The notes: a model not told the origin generated them from the letters alone. DNA of 64,000 nucleotides from Antedon mediterranea (GCF_964355755.1 NC_092680.1:377001-441000), one strand, 5' to 3'; counted from the stretch's first letter, positions 23,253-36,943 are shown. Made by a program: numbers and translations.

Positions 23253-26200
23253 ATGGGGAAGATTAAAAACTTTTGCATATGTTTTGATGATGAAAAAGAA
23301 GTGTACTATGCTGGGGATACAGTTGCTGGTCACGTGTTACTCGATCTTTCGGAACCTAAATCTCTTATGGGTAAGTAATGATTGTGACAAAATAAAATAT
23401 AGATATTCTGGCACATAGGAAACATGTAATTAGGATATATGGTACTCAATTCCATTCTTCTTCGATAAATAGACTTATAGGCCTACTGACCTTATTTTAT
23501 TCTTAAAGTATTAAATTGTTAGGTTAGTCCTGACACCACGAATTATGTGAATCACGAAATGATATGGCTCATAAATTTGACGCGTACGCACGCGTTTATT
23601 TTACACACTTTCATAAATATATCTCATTGATTGAGAGGTACAGTAATTGGATTCATGCAATATCATAATGATTCATTTAATATTAATGACCATAAAAAGA
23701 TAGGTTACATCATCTGTGCCAAATTAATTGATAGTAATTCGGATGTTTATACTGAGCCATATTTAGTGTGGAACTATGATATAAACATTCACAACAAGCA
23801 TAACATACAAACATTGACTATCGAACACCATCACTAAATATGAACAATACTGATAGCATCGGAAGAAATACCTGTAAAATACAAACATTGACTATCGAAC
23901 ACCATCACTAAATATGAACAATACTGATAGCATCGGAAGAAATACCTGTAAAATTGCACACTTTTACAACATCCTTCGACAACGTAATTCCTGGCGTTAA
24001 CAAATTAATTGTCGATTGAATACGTTTTGTATCGAACCATTACCGTAATTTACCTTTATCATTAGACGTCATAAATCACCGTTTGTCATTTAATTGCCAG
24101 TAATTCATTGAAATGTATTTAAATCGAATTCAACAAACCACAATGTGGCTAGCTTTACCGGTCAATGAATTGGAATACACATTAGCATTCTTGATATTCA
24201 GCCGATACTCGGTATCTATTTCCGAAGTATATACATCAACGTGGTAAAACATTGTTCAAATGCTATGTAATATTCTTCAATTTTCATTTCAATGTGTAAT
24301 TTTTATTTAAATTTTCTTCGTTATTAAACAGAATTATTGTACAGGGATTTTTTTTTTTAATAGCCGTCATCAAAAACGTCATCATTATTGTCGATACTGT
24401 GGTATAGGTTCGTGGTTAAAGCGTTTGTTACATAATTTTATAATATGTTGATTAACCTATATTATTTATCACTCTATGATCATAATTATATACCGTTAGT
24501 ACGGTATACTAGCACACGGGTGGCATTACGAATGGATGACACTATATTTAGAATAATGCACCGTTATTTAACATTTTGCGCCCAAATGGTGTTTCATTAG
24601 TTTTCTTGATACAAGAGAATCAGTGGACAATATATACAATATTTTATAAACGCATACACTATTCATGATCGTGAATATAGAGTATCGGATGCTATATTAC
24701 TGCTAAAAATATTAATAATATGCAATCAGGCTGTATATTATGAATAATGATGTTTTGATTTGAAGTAATAGCGGTAGCATGCAAGGTATAACGCAATTTG
24801 TGTGCTTCAATGCGCATATATAAAAATACTGATGATATTCACCTACACTATAATATAATTAGAATTGTAAAGCGCTTTTACCGTATGTTATGATATTAAC
24901 ACTCTTATATGTGTAATCCATATGTACAAATATGTATAGTTACAACGGTCATGAGTGCCATAGGTGGTCTATTATCCATGATTTGTACACGCGCGTCGTA
25001 TAGCGAGGAATTGAAATTATTACGCATAGGCCAGCTACGCATTCCAGTTTGTTTTCTATTTCTTTCTATGTTTGTTTACTTCGGCCTCCCATACATATTA
25101 CAATTGTAATTGCCATTTTTTCTTAAACAAACTATTCATTTTAGTGTTTGACTTTATGTTTGTACATCCGGGTAGAAAAACAAAAAATACATTGCCATTT
25201 CTGGTAGACACTTTTTTGCTAATGAAGTGAATTTATTTCGTCTACAAAAAAAATTAAAAAGCTAATTCAAAATTTTTGAGACAGCAAATAAGTTTGCTTA
25301 TATTATAATGAATATCGTGAATACGATTTTATTTATCAAACAGCGGTAGATATTTAAATCCAAGGCTATAGGCCACGTTCTATTTCCGTATTTAACAATA
25401 ATCTAGAAAATGAGAGTAGTGAAATTCGCCGTGACTTTCATAGTTGTGAGCTATTGAATATGTTGTTCATCATTTTGTAATTTTCTGTAGCCACGTCAGA
25501 CCATAGCCATGTCAAATCCAACCGTAACCTGGTCATTATGCAGTATCATGATACGTAACACCATAGGGGTATATTGCGTGTATCATGTTCTGCACAAACA
25601 TTTCGATACCACCTCCAAAGCAATGTAACATATTGAATTACATCTAGGCCTACATTGATAAACCTGTTTGTAACTTTGTTTTGTGGCTGTGAAACAAATT
25701 GTATGAATTTTTTTTTTATTCCAGTAGGCCCTCTTTTCGAATTATGAATAAATAAATCAGATTTGGCGTACGATACCGTGGCCTACTGTCACAATATTTT
25801 GTATAAATAATACAGTATAAGAGAGTGCTGTGTTTTTTGTCACGCATTACAAACGAGAAATGTTACGTAACAGCGTCAACTTTGGTCGTCTTTGACGTAT
25901 TAAATTAGCAACTCACTTTGAATATTAGACTATAAACGTTTCCTCAAAATATGATATTATATATGCATAGGTCGACCATGGAGGTTTCTATTTTATACCT
26001 CCATGGGTCGACCCTCCAGTAAAGCACAATGAGCCACTAAGTGACTGATAGTTCGTAATATATTTATGATGTTCATACAATAATTCAGATTCATTTATAA
26101 TCAATTATATGTATTTAGGCCTAGTATTAGAGATATTCATTTAATTATATAATACTAATTATTTCATAAGAACTATTTGACATTGACGTCTCGATCGCAC

Positions 26201-29200
26201 CGTGTCACGTGTCTAATGGTTGTATGGCGCGTGTCAGTATGCTGCCTTATTTCATGTAAATAAACAAATGGCGATTAACAGCAGTCAGTTTCGATAAAAT
26301 AAATAAGGCAGTGACTCAAATTAGTTTTAATGAATGTTGTTGAGAGAAAAGTATCTAATGATCTTGGAACTATGTAAAAGCACAAACATTTATTATTATA
26401 AAAGTGAAAAAGGCCGTATTAGTTTTTATGAAATAAAAATCGAATTAAATTGAATTAGGCCCATGGAGTTTAAAATCCGACAACAATTCCTTTGTTTCTG
26501 TCTCCTATAAACTGTACATAGCTTCAGCTATTTTAAAAATCAAATAATCTTGAGGTCGAAGTTTTGTAACATTGATAATTAAAAGTTTGAATATACTGTA
26601 TATAGAACTAGCAACACGCATGCGCTGTGTCTCCTTTCATGCCACTAAACATTCATGGAAATTATGCAGGTTTCAAATCAGAATAATGTGGATTTTGAAC
26701 GCGTTTAAGGCCACTTATAGTTTATAAAGATAATGCCATAGGCCTAATTACAGTTTAAAAAGATAATTTGAAACCAGGTGCCAGATACTCGAACGAATTA
26801 GCCTAGAATTGAGGTTATGAATTTAACTCACATTAATTTGATTTTTAACGACACAACTCATAAATTAATTACTTCTATCACTTTTGATATAATTCAACAC
26901 AGAAAGACTTTCAGAATGTAAATGTAGTCTAACTAATTCCTCCAGGTTAAAACCTAGTTCTTGGTAGATGGAAATTCGTCTTACTGTATTTAGAGTTACA
27001 TTAATTAAATGAAATATTATCTGTAAAGCAATTTGGCTTAATTCCATAGAGCGTAAACTCAAGTCCAGTTCGTCATAGCCCTGTGGGACTTCATAAAAGC
27101 TAGGTCTTTTCACACTTGGAGTTCAACTTCATTTTGATTATGTTAATTAATTACAATAATTACGTGACGTATCATGCTAAGTGTATCGTTGTTTTTATTT
27201 AATCCTAATATTTTACCAGATACTACTACCAGGGAGTTGTAAAATACAACTCCCTGCTACTTACTACTGTACCGTAACTAATCTATACTCCACCGGATTT
27301 GTCTGGTTGTGTACAAACAGGAAACGTAGGCCTACATTATTATCATAAATGTTGTAAATACTAAGAGATCCAACGAATAATTTCAGATTAAATAAAATAA
27401 AAATACAGAAACAAAAACACATTAAGAATTAATTTGAATCTCGGTATTAGTTATTTTGAAATGTAGGTAAGGTCTAGGTTAGGTATCGGATAAAACAAGT
27501 AGGTAGCCAGCATATTGTAGGCCTACTTGCTAGATTGAATTTAGGCCTAAATATAGACGTTTTTATCCAACGAATGTGTTACAGTGTAACAAAAAAAAAG
27601 TGGAAAAGATGGTGGCCAAAATTGATAAATATCCATATATTCTTCTTCCTCTGGTACCAAAATTCTCAGAACATACACGTTTGCTCATTTAATTTCAGTT
27701 TAGCTGTATCATCCCCTGTCGGATGTAGCCCTCCTCCTGCTTCTGCCAATCCTATCTGTTCTGTGCAATCCTCGCCTCCTATCCTTGCTCATCGATAAAT
27801 ATTGACCGATCGTATAGATTCAAGATTCATGTTAATTAAGTCTTAAAAATAGGCCTACATGTTGGCTCCTATAACATACTTATTTCGTTCACTCTGGGAA
27901 TCATTAAAGGGTCAAGTATGATGTGGGGATAAGTGTAACGAGACGATTTGAGTTGCTACATCTGACAAAACACATGGACGGAGATACACAGTATGGTACT
28001 CATGCATCAGCATACTCCATCAGGATAGTGTGAAAATTAGCAAGTGCCACAAAGATAGTAACTGCTGGCAACCAATGTCGTGCATAGTCTGACCAACAAA
28101 AGGTAGAGCAGTTACGGGAGCAGTACGGGTTTTTTTTCTGCGGCACAAGTACCAGTAGGCTATCTGGGCCCCCTATTTAACAATCCTCGATCCGCCCCTA
28201 TAATGTACGATCGAGTTTATATCGTCATTTATTTTACGGTTTAAAAAGATATTTTGATCGCAAATGTAAAATTGGCAGATAAAAATCCTATTATTGTAGT
28301 ATAGCATTTCACACAATTTACAGCATCCATTTTGAAAAGAAGCCCCCTCTTTAGTTTGCAAAAGTAATCTTGAAATAAGCCCACCCAAGAGTAGGCCTAC
28401 TAAAAGAAAAGAAACCCATGGGTTTCGTTTAAAGGGTTTACGGATGTTATCCTACACGTTACTCTTTAACATTGGAATTACCATGTCAACTTTCATGTAT
28501 TGTTAACTTGTTGTCTTTTCAAAATTTGTTCTTCGACATCTTGAGGACTCTGTTGAACCCACAAATGTGAAAACGCCCACAAATGTGAAAACAACCACAA
28601 ATGTGAAAACGTATCACCCACAAATGTGAAAACAACCACAAATGTGAAAACGCATCACCCACAAATGTGAAAACAACCACAATTGTAAAAACGCATCACC
28701 CACAAATGTGAAAACAGCGCCCACAAATGTGAAAAAAGAGAGATCTTGTCGCCCACAAATGTAAAAAAGAATCCAAATCAAATTTAGTGCTAGACCCAAA
28801 CAATTTTGATCGAGTTAATGTTAATGTATATACATTGTATTGAGTTGTTTCAATAATTGTGTGTTCACGATACGTCTGTTAGGGTCGTCGTTAACGCGTT
28901 GGATTATTACAATTTACTGCTCGTGCGCGCGATATTTGCATGTTAACTCGTTGGTGGTTTAATGTACGTATAGTTCAAGACGATATTTGCTGCGCGCATG
29001 CACGATACTTCCTTTCAGATCAAGGCCATGTTATATCATTGTTGCTTGTAGTTGTGTAGTTGTTAACTGGTTGACTTACTATTATGTACGTATAGTTCCA
29101 AGTTACCAACATGGTAATATTCCAACGCGTTAATGACGACCCTAACAGACGTATCGTGAACACACAATTATTGAAACAACTCAATACACATGATATAATG

Positions 29201-32200
29201 TATTACCTTGATCAAACTTGTTTGAGTCTAGCACAAAATTTGATTTGATTTTTTTTTTACATTTGTGGGCGATGGTCGTTTTCACATTTGTGGGTGCTGT
29301 TTTATTACATTTGTGGGTGATGCGTTTTCACATTTGTGGTTGTTTTCACATTTGTGGGCGTTTTCACATTTGTGGGTTCAACAGACCCCGTTGGAAATAA
29401 GTCCCACATCGGAACTTTTTTTTTTTGTCTTTTAAATTGTATAAATTTATATATCTTGTTTCATAAATGTTTTTAATGAGATGCAAATAGGTCAAATCAA
29501 ATCAGAAGAATACCGTAATACTGGAATACACCAGTGTATACTTTCTATAAACATTTTGCTCATCAATACAAAGATGGCTAATTTATCCAGTGTATGAGGG
29601 GCTCAACTTCAGCTAAAGGTAGCTTAACGATAACACAAATAAACAGATTACACTTTGATCATTCAATCGTGTTTGATTGAAGAAAGACAGGTGCAAGTGC
29701 GCGTGCGCCCGGTATGTAGATACTTTGCATATCAGCAATCGACTCCACGGAGAATAGTTGACACATGCGGCGCTCCATGGCGAAGCAAGACATAATACAC
29801 AATTTAACCAGGCTTATACTATAACATAATTGACGGGCTATTCGGTACATATTTAGAATGACAGGTCAACACATTACTTATAGATATTCATCTTCATCCA
29901 AACACATTACAGGTAGGGTCAGATGTGATGTGCAGCATCCTCCGAATTGTATGTCTATCCTCTAATATATCATCACATTTTCGATCAACTCATATATGTG
30001 CAATTTAATGTTATTAATAAGTTTAATACAGTGTAATATGTTACTATAATATTATTAATTAATTTATACATATTTCGTTTTTACACCGACGTAGGCCTAC
30101 ACTCCTAAATCCCCAATTTAATGTTACAGAATCAATGCAATCATGACATACTACTGCAATTCATTTCGCTTAACATTGCTAGCTACTTGTCACGTAGCTT
30201 GTAAATTGCATAAAAACAGTTGAAACGACGGAAATGTTGTACGTGCATTCAAGCGTCTGAAAACCTACATTATGCTGGCTATGTTCACATACTATATACA
30301 GTAATAATATTCAAACTGAATTGCTAATTTCTGTAGAAAGATCAGCACGGCGTTTACGAAGAATACAAAATTGCATAAATTGGTTTAACGGGGTAAATGG
30401 CATAACGCTATTAGAATTCATTGCTGTTTCGCTCTATGAATTGCATTATACTGCATTTCTAACGATGCAATTCTACTCGTGTCCGGGATTTAGTCATTTT
30501 AAAATAAAATACATAAATATTATCGGAGATATTCTACGATTCGAGATAAGAGATCTTCGGTATAGCCTGGTCAAAATAATAGTATAATTAATCGCAAATT
30601 TAAGCCTACATAAAGGTAAAATTAGTAATTTAAATGAAATGGTACCTATCTCTTGTAAAACTCATGAGGTAGATTTTTCTATGCACACATGACGTCACAG
30701 CAATTTACGGCGACGGCTCTACGCGGCGAGCGCGCGCGGCGAAATCGTAAATCTCGCGATTGTATTTAAATATTGAAATAATATTATCTACATACCTAAT
30801 ACGTTGTCAAAATATGCTTCTCGGTAAAGTTGTCCTTTAAAGTAAAGTAGGTCCAACTGCGAGTAGCTTTAAAACTGGCAATTACGGGAAATACTACGTA
30901 TACTCTTGATGTTATGTTAGTTCCTCACTATGATCGCAATTAGTTAGTGCAAAACATTATTTTATGAATGATTTAGTTATGAAAACATTTCAAAGTTATT
31001 TTACATAATACATCTAATAAAGTTGTCATTGAATGTGATGCGATAAATAACATAAATCTCTTTTATTGTTTATATTATTTTTATATGAAAAATTGGTGAA
31101 GAATTTACAACAAAGTTTAAAAATTAATAATAATAATACAACAATACGATGATTGTATACAAAGCTGGTGGTTTGATGGTCGTATGTTTTTTGTTAGTTT
31201 AATTGTTTTAATGTACCGGCACATTCTTTAAAATGTATCCGAGTACATATATCCGAGTATAGGAATAAACATCTTCCTGATGTAATACACACACATAAAT
31301 AATGATCATCTCTTTATATTCAAGCTATCCGAATGACATTTATCGGTAGGTCATCCGTGTCCTGGAAAGAGATAGAACCAAGAGGAAAGTCAAAAGAACT
31401 CATCTACTACGCATCAGGCGAAGAGTACTTCAATGAAATACTCACCATATTTGGAAACGGTAAGTTCTTTTTAATAAACATGATGGATACAGATCTTTAT
31501 TAAGTTGGTTTTTTAATACATAGTAGGGATCTTGGCCTATAACAATGAAATTAAGGTATGTTGAAACTAAAAAGAGTATTTTCTTTTACTGTATAATTAT
31601 TTTGTATTCCTCTTTAATTTTTTTTTGCATCCAATTGCTTATTGGTTTGGAATTGCTAGCTTAGTTAATGTTCAATGACATAGATAATTTACCAAGCCCG
31701 AGTGAAGAAAACTATGGACTTTCTCCCGGGCTCTCTCCACTCACTCCACTCCACAAATGGATTCAGTACTTTACATTACACTACGCATTACATAGGTCCC
31801 AAACTGGCATTAAACACTTTACAGAAAATGTGTTTATATACGCAACGTGATTTGACCAATCACAAACGATAGATTATTCAAATAGTCAAGTGTGATTGGT
31901 GGTCAACTCGCTTGCGTTGCGTTTACGTCCTTGCGTTGTGTCTCTGAGTGGGAACCAAGCTTTAGAGTAATGATGGAAAGTTATTGGCTAACTGTGTTTC
32001 TATTGTTAAGTTATCCTTCTTTATCTTACACAGAAATCGGAAAAAATTGCCAAGTTGAGAATAAAGAAGAAGTGCCATATCTCAATGCGGGAAGTCACAT
32101 GTTCACCTTTAAATTTAAGTTACCAACTAAACCGCTAGCGTGCTCTTTTGAAGGCGATCTAGGTAATGTTAGGTACATAGTTCGCGCCATTATTTGCCGC

Positions 32201-34303
32201 CCTTGGAAGTTTGATCACGTGACAAAACGGGCGTTCACTGTAGCTGGACCACCATTTTTTCTTGGCAGAGTTCCAAAAGCGTTAGTAAGTATTTCAAACA
32301 ATAAACAATGAAACATAAAAATGATATAATAATATCATTTAATAATAAATTCAACATGCTTGTTTTTTTCTGAATGACAGCAGTACCACTTGTTTACTCT
32401 TTCAATAATTTTATCGAATAATGGGTTAAAGTAAACCAGACCCGATTGTAATCTTGGTTCTTTTTTAAATACCAAATATTAAAGGCAATTTGCAAATAGA
32501 ATAACTAGACAATACATGTCCTTTATGACGTCACCATTAAATGAAATGATGTTAGCTAATTTAGTTATTTTTGTACAATAGACCCCATTAAGAGCTGAGG
32601 ATGAGAAAACAGTTTGTTGTTTATGTTGTGCAACTGGACCAGTATCGATCAGTGCTGCTACGGACAAACGAGCTTATCTGCCGGGAGAGTTCATCTACGT
32701 ATCGGCTGCATTAGAGAACAAAAGCAACAGGAGTATTGTAAGCCTTGAAGCAGAACTTATTCAGGTTAGAATTTGAGTTATTTTCACCATTTTCGTACAA
32801 ACAGATATTTATACATTAGAAATGAAAAAAGGGATAGAAAGAAGACAATGTGTGAAAGAAGGTCAAAATAAGTAAAAATTACTTTAAGCATTGACCACCT
32901 AACAGTCGACATGACAAGAAAACTAATAACTATATTACATTGACAAAAACAAATATTAAAAAAAAATAATAATAACATTGTGAATATGAATGCGATCATA
33001 TTATTATGCCATAATAGTTCACATCTATAATACAAGATTATTATTAACTGATATAGTTATCCTTATACGGTAGAGATAATGGTTTTTTTTTCTATATCAG
33101 TCAGTGAATTACCTAGCCCGTAGACAAGGTGTTGGAACGCCACACAAGAGGACAACATCACATGTTGTGTCAAGTATCAAAGACAACGGCTGTGAGGCAC
33201 ATAGTTCATCAATGTGGGATCGTGCAAAACTGCCAATACCTCCGCTTCCACCATGCTCGCTCGAGGGTGCAACATTTATCGATATTCGATACTTTCTAAA
33301 GGTATAACATATAACAACGGAGACCCCTGCCTGAAGTAAGAGGAGACACGCCCCTTCTCCCACCCCCCTCACCTGAACTAAGAAACTAATTTCTTCAACT
33401 TCTTCAATAAAAATAGAAATCAATCAATCAATATTCTCCTTGATATCTTGAACAATAAATCTACAAGATGTAGTGTTTTTGTAAATAATTAATATTATTA
33501 GCTTTCTGATACTTTACTGTTACTGATGATACTTTGTTTCATCTATTTAGTTTACCGTAGATGTGAATAACACGCCATTTGACATCGATCTAGTCCTTGA
33601 GTTATACATTGGCAATGTACCCATCGATGAGCCACAGAAAGCAGGGCCGTCCACCTCATATCATGGTAAAAGTCTAGTATTATCATTGCTTGTGTTGAGG
33701 TATAACTCCTCCACTTCTCCCGAGCTCTCGGACTTTGACCAAAAGTTGGAACCAAAACAAAATTATTTACCTGAAAAACTGTAATTTAAAGAATAGTCCT
33801 TGAAAACATTTTTTTTTTCTACGGAAGTGATTAACTTTATTAAAACTGCGTAATGGTCTATTCAAAGTCTTTTTTTTATTAATCTTCATGTTTTTAGGGG
33901 ACAATACCGTACATCTTTAAAGTAAAAGAACCATTGTGTCATTTGACAAGTTTACTTGTATGAAGTAGATTAATCTGGGACGGAGAAAATGATAATAGAA
34001 TATTCATTGTGTTATTGATAAAAAAAAACGCATGTCTAGTGGCTTTATAACGAGTCATTAAATGTCAACACATAAAGAAAATACAATATTTGATTTTGAT
34101 GCTTTTCAAAAATATCTAAATTTGTTATTTTAGTACATGATTCATCAATGTTCCTGACGGCTAGACAAGAGAGCAAGGAGATCAGAGACGAGGAGGACAA
34201 TGAATACACGTTTGGAACTCTTGAGTTCACTCCTAAATATATTTACTTTGGAAAAGTAAAATGTCAGTCAGATGGTGTGGAAATACAGCTTTTAGATAAA
34301 TGA
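23253..34303 (+). CDS. Alpha-arrestin (arrestin domain-containing protein, ARRDC family)
   Basis: Cytosolic adaptor with an arrestin N and an arrestin C fold; the family links membrane receptors and transporters to ubiquitin ligases and trafficking. Seven exons: 23253-23370, 31325-31459, 32034-32284, 32582-32764, 33101-33301, 33551-33665, 34134-34303 (TGA); 390 residues. Arrestin_N spans about 1-160: YYAGDTVAGHVLL, FKFKLPTKPLACSFEG, GNVRYIVRA and RPW, all matching ARRDC2/3/4. The linker CCLCCATGPVSI corresponds to CCWFCTSGPISL in ARRDC3. Arrestin_C runs to about 335 with the IPPLPPCSL match. The C-terminal tail is short and I see no PPxY motif, which the HECT-ligase-recruiting members carry. 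The 8-kb first intron contains foldback element 2. ATG 23253 has A at -3 and G at +4. Confidence 0.88.
23807..23954. repeat. ~74-bp tandem duplication
   Basis: Two adjacent copies of a unit containing CATTGACTATCGAACACCAT, in intron 1 of the alpha-arrestin gene. Confidence 0.85.
25970..26013. other. Hairpin, ~16-bp stem
   Basis: GGTCGACCATGGAGGT followed 11 bases later by ACCTCCATGGGTCGACC, with one bulged base. Confidence 0.8.
27230..27256. other. Perfect 12-bp hairpin
   Basis: CAGGGAGTTGTA, three-base loop, TACAACTCCCTG. Confidence 0.85.
28549..29385. mobile_element. Foldback element 2, ~837 bp, with subterminal CACAAATGTGAAAAC arrays
   Basis: Ends are TCTGTTGAACCCACAAATGT on the left and its complement on the right. 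The left arm repeats CCACAAATGTGAAAAC about ten times; the right arm carries the inverse (TTTTCACATTTGTGGG) six to seven times. Inward of the arrays, a second inverted block is conserved (TGTGTTCACGATACGTCTGT near 28859 and its complement near 29145). The centre has no ORF of note. No transposase. Confidence 0.85.
31841..31963. mobile_element. MITE family C copy 4 (left end lost)
   Basis: GACCAATCACAAACGAT in the left half, then CTTGCGTTGCGTTTACGTCC and the intact right end GTGGGAACCAAGCTTT. It ends about 70 bases before alpha-arrestin exon 3. Confidence 0.75.
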
Positions 34304-34493
34304 ATGCATTACACTGTTAAGACAATAATAACTTATATGAGCCCAGTAGATTGTGGACGGGCCTCCAGCCTTGTGTACACTCGGAGTGTTACAGGCTTAG
34401 AACTTAACTGTGTTGTTGCAAGATACAGGGCAGAATGGACACGGCTCATACAGTTGTAACAACTGCGAAAGCGATCAACGCCAATTATTCAAT

Positions 34494-34499
34494 AATAAA
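34494..34499 (+). promoter_or_regulatory. Polyadenylation signal of the alpha-arrestin gene
   Basis: AATAAA 191 bases after the stop codon. Confidence 0.5.
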
Positions 34500-35454
34500 T
34501 AATATAATAATGCGATATTTATATAGCGCTATTTCATAAAAATGAGAGCGCTTCAATTCTCAATATTTGATACATACAAAAATATTAAAATAACCTTAAA
34601 ACATGAGGAAATTTGAAATTATTTATGTTATAAGGTGTAGGTCGAACAGTGATATACATAAAGTGAATTACCGTATATTATATCAGGGAATTTCACTGTT
34701 CCCTGATTGTACAAATGTTTACTACTTTAAAAAGTAGTTGCAGTTTAGGCCTAATTCGCTATTGACGTAACACCATCTTACAAATTTGTACAAAGTAAGA
34801 ACCATTATGTTGTTGTGTTCACACTCAGTCAGTGCCATTCAGTTTACCTTTAACTCTAACATATTCACGTACAGTGAAGAGAAACATCCTTAAAAATTAA
34901 ACAAAACCTCCTATAAAAGTGAATACAAAAATATAGGGAAAATACATTCTTTTTTGTTCAGATTGGTGAATTTGTTAAAAGGGAAATATCACACTTTTTA
35001 AGTGTGATCGGTGAATACCACAGGTGCTTAATGGCTCTAAATGTTACATGATATCAAAGGGTACATAGAAGGCAGAAGGCAAACTGTTTATTATTATGCA
35101 ATATTATGTCGCAATCTCTATTGTTATGTAAATTAGATCTTAAAAGTAAGTCCCTTCTCTTCTATGTCTACGCATAAACTTTATTTATTCACGAAAGCAT
35201 TGATTAAGTGTATTGATTTCAGGTTTACATTATACTATTTATTATAGTATTTTTCTTGTAAACATAGGTGGTTACATAGTTTGTTAACATTAGAATATCG
35301 GTTACATTTAGTTAGTATTTTCCATTTAATGTCTTTTATGATATGATTTATTTTATCATCATTCAGCTTCCAAATATATTGGCTAAGCCTAAATCTTGTA
35401 CTGTCTCTAGCCTTTACATTACGGAATGAATTTCCAAGAGAATGCTTCACAGAA

Positions 35455-35560
35455 AGGAATGTGCCGACAAACAATCCATATTTGGGAATATCACTACCAT
35501 ATTTAGGCACATCACACTTTTTTTTTGTCAAACTAGTTTATAGGGTAGACAGAGTTTAAT
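35455..35560. mobile_element. MITE family B copy, left end degraded
   Basis: Contains CCATATTTGGGAATATCACT and ends GTCAAACTAG followed by a degraded GTAGACAGAGTTT. One perfect CArG box. Confidence 0.65.
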
Positions 35561-35612
35561 GATGTACAAACAAAACCAATACACACAATGTCAAGTATGA
35601 TTGCTATTGCTA

Positions 35613-35740
35613 AAGCTCTGTCTACACTATTAAACTTTAAGTGAAAAAAAATGTGATGTGCCCAATATGGACACGATGATGTCATATCACTACCATATTT
35701 AAGCATATCATTACCATATTTGGGCATAATTATTTAGCTC
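35613..35740. mobile_element. MITE family B copy, right end lost
   Basis: Begins AAGCTCTGTCTACACTATT and contains GTGATGTGCCC and CCATATTTGGGC. It lies about 50 bases from the preceding copy. Confidence 0.7.
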
Positions 35741-36360
35741 ATCAGAAAGCTTGATTGGTCAGTTTTAGCATGGTGAAACAGCTGTCACAATCGGAGAACT
35801 AAAGTTGTAGACGTTTTTGTATCAGGAAAAGGTTACGAATGTTAGACAATTTGGGATCATCTTACTTCAGAAATCAATGTCGACGATGTTTCATAACATT
35901 AAGATTTTTTTTTTACAAATTAAATCACATACACATGGTTATAGCGGTCTGTTGATACGGCTCTTGATTCATAAAAACATTAGAAATAGCCCGTTGAGCC
36001 TAAATAAAAGGGGTGATTTTTGTGAACAAAAAAATTGCATATGAAGGTGGTGGATGAAAGAAAGTTGATTTGTTATACGTGATCAGGACAACATTTATTA
36101 TGCATTCATTAAAAAATGAAAAAACCTTTTTGCTACAAATTTGACCCGCTTAAATGCTAGATTCAGTAGCCTAAAAAAGGGGCATTATGTCTACACGGAA
36201 CTCAACTAAACTCAACTGTGAAATCGAACTCATTCCTACTGGTTGCTGTAGTAGTGATCGAATAAGTTTGAAGTTTTCAGTTCCGGAAAAAAAAGAAATA
36301 ATACCGTTACATTTTGATGTTATTGAATGGTGTTAATGGGACTTCTATTTTAAACAGTTT

Positions 36361-36462
36361 AGTATGCCGTGCGTTGTTATGCAAATGAGTTTATACAGGT
36401 GTAGTGGGGAAGATGGTATTGTTAGTCATTCGCGGTCAACACACCACACTGTTAAATTTTGA
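36361..36462. repeat. 102-bp direct repeat, copy 1
   Basis: Shares about 90% of its bases with 37300-37401, from GTATGCCGTGC to GTTAAATTTTGA. Includes the octamer ATGCAAAT. Confidence 0.85.
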
Positions 36463-36768
36463 TTTTGTTACCGGTAATCTTTTAGATTAGAAGATTGTTC
36501 AAATCAAGTAAAGAAACAATTTTCCGCGCGGAAACCTAGCAGCTCCTCTCTTTTAGTTTGTAAAAGTAATCTCGAAAAGAACTCCATGTGGAAAAAGAAG
36601 CCCACCCAAGAGTACTAAAAACTGATTTTATGGCAGTCAAATGGAAAAATGAATGCCATACAATTTTTATTTCTGATTTTAAAAAAGGTTTACTTTTGAC
36701 ATTTTCAACCCTCTAAATATCTGTCAAAATAAATGGAAAAAATATCAATTTTCCATTAAAAAAAAATG

Positions 36769-36846
36769 TATCCGTAGAGGTTCGAACCCACCAAATCTAG
36801 AGCTGTGAGCACGCAAACCTGAGCATTACCCGTTACGCCACAACGT
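36769..36846 (-). mobile_element. tRNA-like remnant (SINE head or tRNA pseudogene)
   Basis: On the minus strand it has an A-box-like TGGCGTAACGGG and a B box GGGTTCGAACC at suitable spacing. Acceptor and anticodon stems do not close well, so I do not call a functional tRNA. Confidence 0.5.
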
Positions 36847-36943
36847 AACATGAGTGAACAGCTGATAATAGTCTATTTATACATGTATTACGCAATTCAT
36901 CATTACGTGATAAATATCGTATTAACCCTTCTAAAACCAAATT

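Larger units (their letters stand above)
23371..31324 (+). other. Alpha-arrestin intron 1
   Basis: AT-rich sequence with a 74-bp duplication (23807-23954), two short hairpins (25970-26013, 27230-27256), a family D MITE-like fragment (28323-28395) and foldback element 2 (28549-29385). The short ORFs here have no recognisable family and no convincing splice context. Confidence 0.7.

Noticed and set aside
24909-25109. 66-codon ORF with hydrophobic segments
   Set aside because: Lies in the alpha-arrestin intron, with no family match or splice context; hydrophobicity is common in AT-rich ORFs.
26865-27113. 82-codon minus-strand ORF with helical, leucine-rich look
   Set aside because: No family recognised, no pyrimidine tract or convincing splice sites, inside the alpha-arrestin intron.
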